64,000 bases of DNA from positions 1 to 64,000 of the forward strand of contig JAVCCM010000059.1 in assembly GCA_030765455.1 (NCBI GenBank), written 5' to 3'. Numbering within the stretch: position 1 is the stretch's first letter; each line of letters starts with the position of its first letter. Below are positions 62,055-64,000 of this stretch, in pieces. A program made the translations under genes and the position numbers. Source of the stretch: Candidatus Electryonea clarkiae (GTDB taxonomy: Bacteria; Electryoneota; Electryoneia; Electryoneales; Electryoneaceae). The notes beneath the pieces are model-generated. The model had not been told where the DNA came from, did not search any database, and worked only from the letters and a program-made list of their open reading frames with translations.

Positions 62055-64000
62055 CAGGCTCCTCCTGAAGTGTGAATTATAAGTCTATCACCAATTTTCA
62101 ACCGGCGTGGATTCTTAATATTGTTCCAATTTTTCAGGTCTTTCACCGTTACATTATATTGTAAAGCAACCTTTGCAAGGGTATCACCTTTTCTAATTGT
62201 ATAATATACTATTGCTGAACTCTCCGAAGACGAACCTGATAAACTTGGAATTACAAGCTGGTTTCCAGGATGAATTGCTGAACGATTGGATAAATTGTTC
62301 ACGTAGAGTAGATCATCCAGATCAACGCCAAATTTCACAGCAATAGCCCAGGGGGAATCACCTCGTCTAATTGTATATTTTCCACCTGCATTTAAATTCG
62401 GGGGTCCGGCAAATTCAGTAACCGGCTTTTTCTTACTTTGCTTTTTCGCAAATCCTTGTGGTTGGTAAACTATCAAACGTTGACCGGGATAAATAACACT
62501 CCTTGGTGATTTACCATTCCACCTCAGTAATTTCGACAATCCTACATGATGTTTTTCGGCTATTCCAGACAGAGTTTCCCCTCTCCTCACAATGTGTATC
62601 TCTTCCTCGGCACCGCTTGGAATATCAGGATCAGAATAATCTTTAACACCTGCAAAACTGTAGTTGCTGCCTAGAGAAACAGGCACTAAAAGCCACTGAT
62701 ATTCTCGAAGACTGTGAATATTTTTGATCCTGTTCGCCGGAACGTCTTTGATTGCTTGCATTGATGTATGGTATTTCTCTGCTATATACGATAGTGACTC
62801 ACCTGCACGTACCCTGTGTCTCACCCATGAGGTCTTTTCCCCATCGGGAATTGTAGCAAATTTAGCTTCAAAATCTTCATTCATCCCGGAAGGAACATTG
62901 ATTGTGATTTGTTCACGATTTGGAGGCGTACACCATCGAATAATTGCCGGGTTCAGCTTTCTAAGCGTTTCAACATCACTACCTATTACCTTGGCAAGCA
63001 CACTGAGGTCAACACATTCTGACACGATAACCTGGTCTTTCTTTACCGGATCTACATAATTGGGAGGCTCGAAACCGTATTCGGTTGGATTTTTCGCGAT
63101 CCTTCTCGCAGCAAGAAACGTGGGTAAGTATCCTCGAGTCTGCCTGGGAAGTTTCCTGAGTTTCCAAAAATCCCTGCTGTTGGAACGCCGGATCTCCCGT
63201 TTAACTCTGCCCTCGCCACAATTGTACCCCGCCATTGCCAGATACCAATCACCCGTATGCTCATATAATTGACGCAGGTATCGAGCGGCAGCCGCTGCTG
63301 CCAGCTCAGGATCACGGCGCTGATCATACCACCAATCCATTTCAAGATTAAATATCTTACCTGTGGAATATATGAACTGCCAGGGTCCTACAGCTTTTGC
63401 ATAACTCCTGGCATCAGTCCTGAAACCGGATTCGATCATTGACAGGTAAACCAAATCCTCCGGAACCCCGTGAGCTTTCAATATCGGCTTCATTCTTGGA
63501 ATATACTCTCCGGCTCTTTCAAGCCAGACCGTCATGGCTTTCCTGCCTCGCTCAGTATTGGTAAAATACTCAATTACATTCTCAACTTTTTTGTTTGTCG
63601 TATCTGGAATTTGAGGTAATATGATGATTTCACTGACGGTTGAATCAAGTTCCACATATACACTGTCAGGCACCAAAACATCAAGCAAACTGTCAGGAGA
63701 TATAAGAGCGACGGCGCTGTCTAATAATGACGAAAGTGTATCTTCGAGTACCTCTACATCCAGTGTACTTAAACCTTCTGCACCGGGACCGACCACTTCA
63801 CCAGCTCGTGAAAAGCTCTCGCAATACCGGCGTGACCATACTGCAAGTGTATCCATCCAGATCGGTCTGTCTAACGGATCAAGATCGAACAGCGCCTCGG
63901 CCAGCTTTTCGACTGCATGTACAAGGGTTTCTTCAGCGTTGATAATATCGCCCGAGGCGAGTAATGTATCAGCACGCGCTGAAAGGAGTTGTGCATCCTG
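62054..64000 (-). CDS. mltD: Membrane-bound lytic murein transglycosylase MltD-like with four LysM domains (5' end outside window)
   Basis: It cleaves peptidoglycan glycan strands. The lytic transglycosylase domain has the catalytic Glu in SMIESGFRTDARSYAKAVGPWQF and AGYNCGEGRV. Four LysM peptidoglycan-binding modules follow (each opening RVRAGESLSYIAEK, VRRGETLSGIAEK, IRRGDSPWAIAVK, IRKGDTLAKVALQ). The first ATG in the window is at 63856, but the frame stays open for the 48 codons up to the window end. These read as helical protein (ARADTLLASGDIINAEETLV), and no signal peptide has been met. The true start therefore lies beyond 64000 and this entry is partial. Last four bases couple to sppA. 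Confidence 0.92.
   Translation of the reverse strand, partial: QDAQLLSARADTLLASGDIINAEETLVHAVEKLAEALFDLDPLDRPIWMDTLAVWSRRYCESFSRAGEVVGPGAEGLSTLDVEVLEDTLSSLLDSAVALISPDSLLDVLVPDSVYVELDSTVSEIIILPQIPDTTNKKVENVIEYFTNTERGRKAMTVWLERAGEYIPRMKPILKAHGVPEDLVYLSMIESGFRTDARSYAKAVGPWQFIYSTGKIFNLEMDWWYDQRRDPELAAAAAARYLRQLYEHTGDWYLAMAGYNCGEGRVKREIRRSNSRDFWKLRKLPRQTRGYLPTFLAARRIAKNPTEYGFEPPNYVDPVKKDQVIVSECVDLSVLAKVIGSDVETLRKLNPAIIRWCTPPNREQITINVPSGMNEDFEAKFATIPDGEKTSWVRHRVRAGESLSYIAEKYHTSMQAIKDVPANRIKNIHSLREYQWLLVPVSLGSNYSFAGVKDYSDPDIPSGAEEEIHIVRRGETLSGIAEKHHVGLSKLLRWNGKSPRSVIYPGQRLIVYQPQGFAKKQSKKKPVTEFAGPPNLNAGGKYTIRRGDSPWAIAVKFGVDLDDLLYVNNLSNRSAIHPGNQLVIPSLSGSSSESSAIVYYTIRKGDTLAKVALQYNVTVKDLKNWNNIKNPRRLKIGDRLIIHTSGGA

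Overview
The window reads as a chromosomal segment of a Gram-negative member of the Fibrobacteres-Chlorobi-Bacteroidetes (FCB) superphylum outside classical Bacteroidota. The evidence is five large secreted proteins ending in a type IX secretion (T9SS, Por) type A C-terminal sorting domain, a PorD/DUF4835-like T9SS protein, a lipid A-type acyltransferase, OmpA/MetA-like beta-barrels and lipoproteins with lipoboxes. Good Shine-Dalgarno sequences precede many genes. Rubredoxin, a system II cytochrome c maturation operon and a 2-oxoacid dehydrogenase complex suggest a respiratory, probably low-oxygen, amino-acid and peptide-using lifestyle. This placement is inferred from protein families; no rRNA is present.

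Layout. 1-652: repeat-rich region (two inverted copies of a three-hairpin element and a 20-bp tandem repeat). 653-5051: carA-carB. 5052-6930: a second hairpin-element family, then an ECF sigma factor with its membrane partner and a terminator. 7105-9790: a TPR secreted protein and a highly charged 40-residue-repeat protein. 9900-16942: three tandem paralogous T9SS-secreted proteins, each followed by the same short repeat. 17344-24153: saccharopine-dehydrogenase-like enzyme, rubredoxin, TonB-C-like protein, leucine-catabolism genes liuC and liuB with a beta-barrel gene between them, and YceI. 24554-30079: a secreted G(N/D)DxY-repeat solenoid protein, a MetA-like outer membrane protein and a lipoprotein with two sulfatase-modifying-factor domains. 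30358-38266: YjbQ, a receiver-PATAN regulator, a GIN-domain adhesin, a decayed AspBHI-type methylation-dependent restriction gene, an acyltransferase, an acyl-CoA synthetase and UPF0158. 38570-44960: methyltransferase, tRNA-Leu(CAG), PorD-like protein, resB/ccsA operon and an Rrf2 regulator. 44973-50590: pdhA-pdhB-pdhC-lpdA-lplA on the minus strand with a recognisable promoter. 50885-56155: two tandem T9SS subtilases. 56351-58970: a tiny Cox24/AURKAIP1-like gene, DUF2905, xseA, xseB, nadK. 59584-60568: a small ORF and a beta-helix lipoprotein. 60871-64000: mltD(partial)-sppA-hup, translationally coupled.

How it fits together: much of the window serves the cell envelope (T9SS cargo, a T9SS component, proteases, adhesin, porins, murein hydrolase, SppA, acyltransferase). 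The metabolic genes (liuB, liuC, LKR-like enzyme, acyl-CoA synthetase, 2-oxoacid dehydrogenase, lipoate ligase) suit growth on amino acids and fatty or branched acids, which secreted subtilases could supply. Intergenic space carries at least five families of palindromic or inverted repeats.

The least explained items are the tandem triplicate of T9SS proteins, the solenoid/porin/double-SUMF1 cluster, the covarying three-hairpin elements, the orphan methyl-DNA-reading domain, the unknown middle gene of the cytochrome c operon, and the acyl-CoA synthetase whose coding region has no standard start codon. All calls come from reading the sequence and from memory of families; no database search was run.
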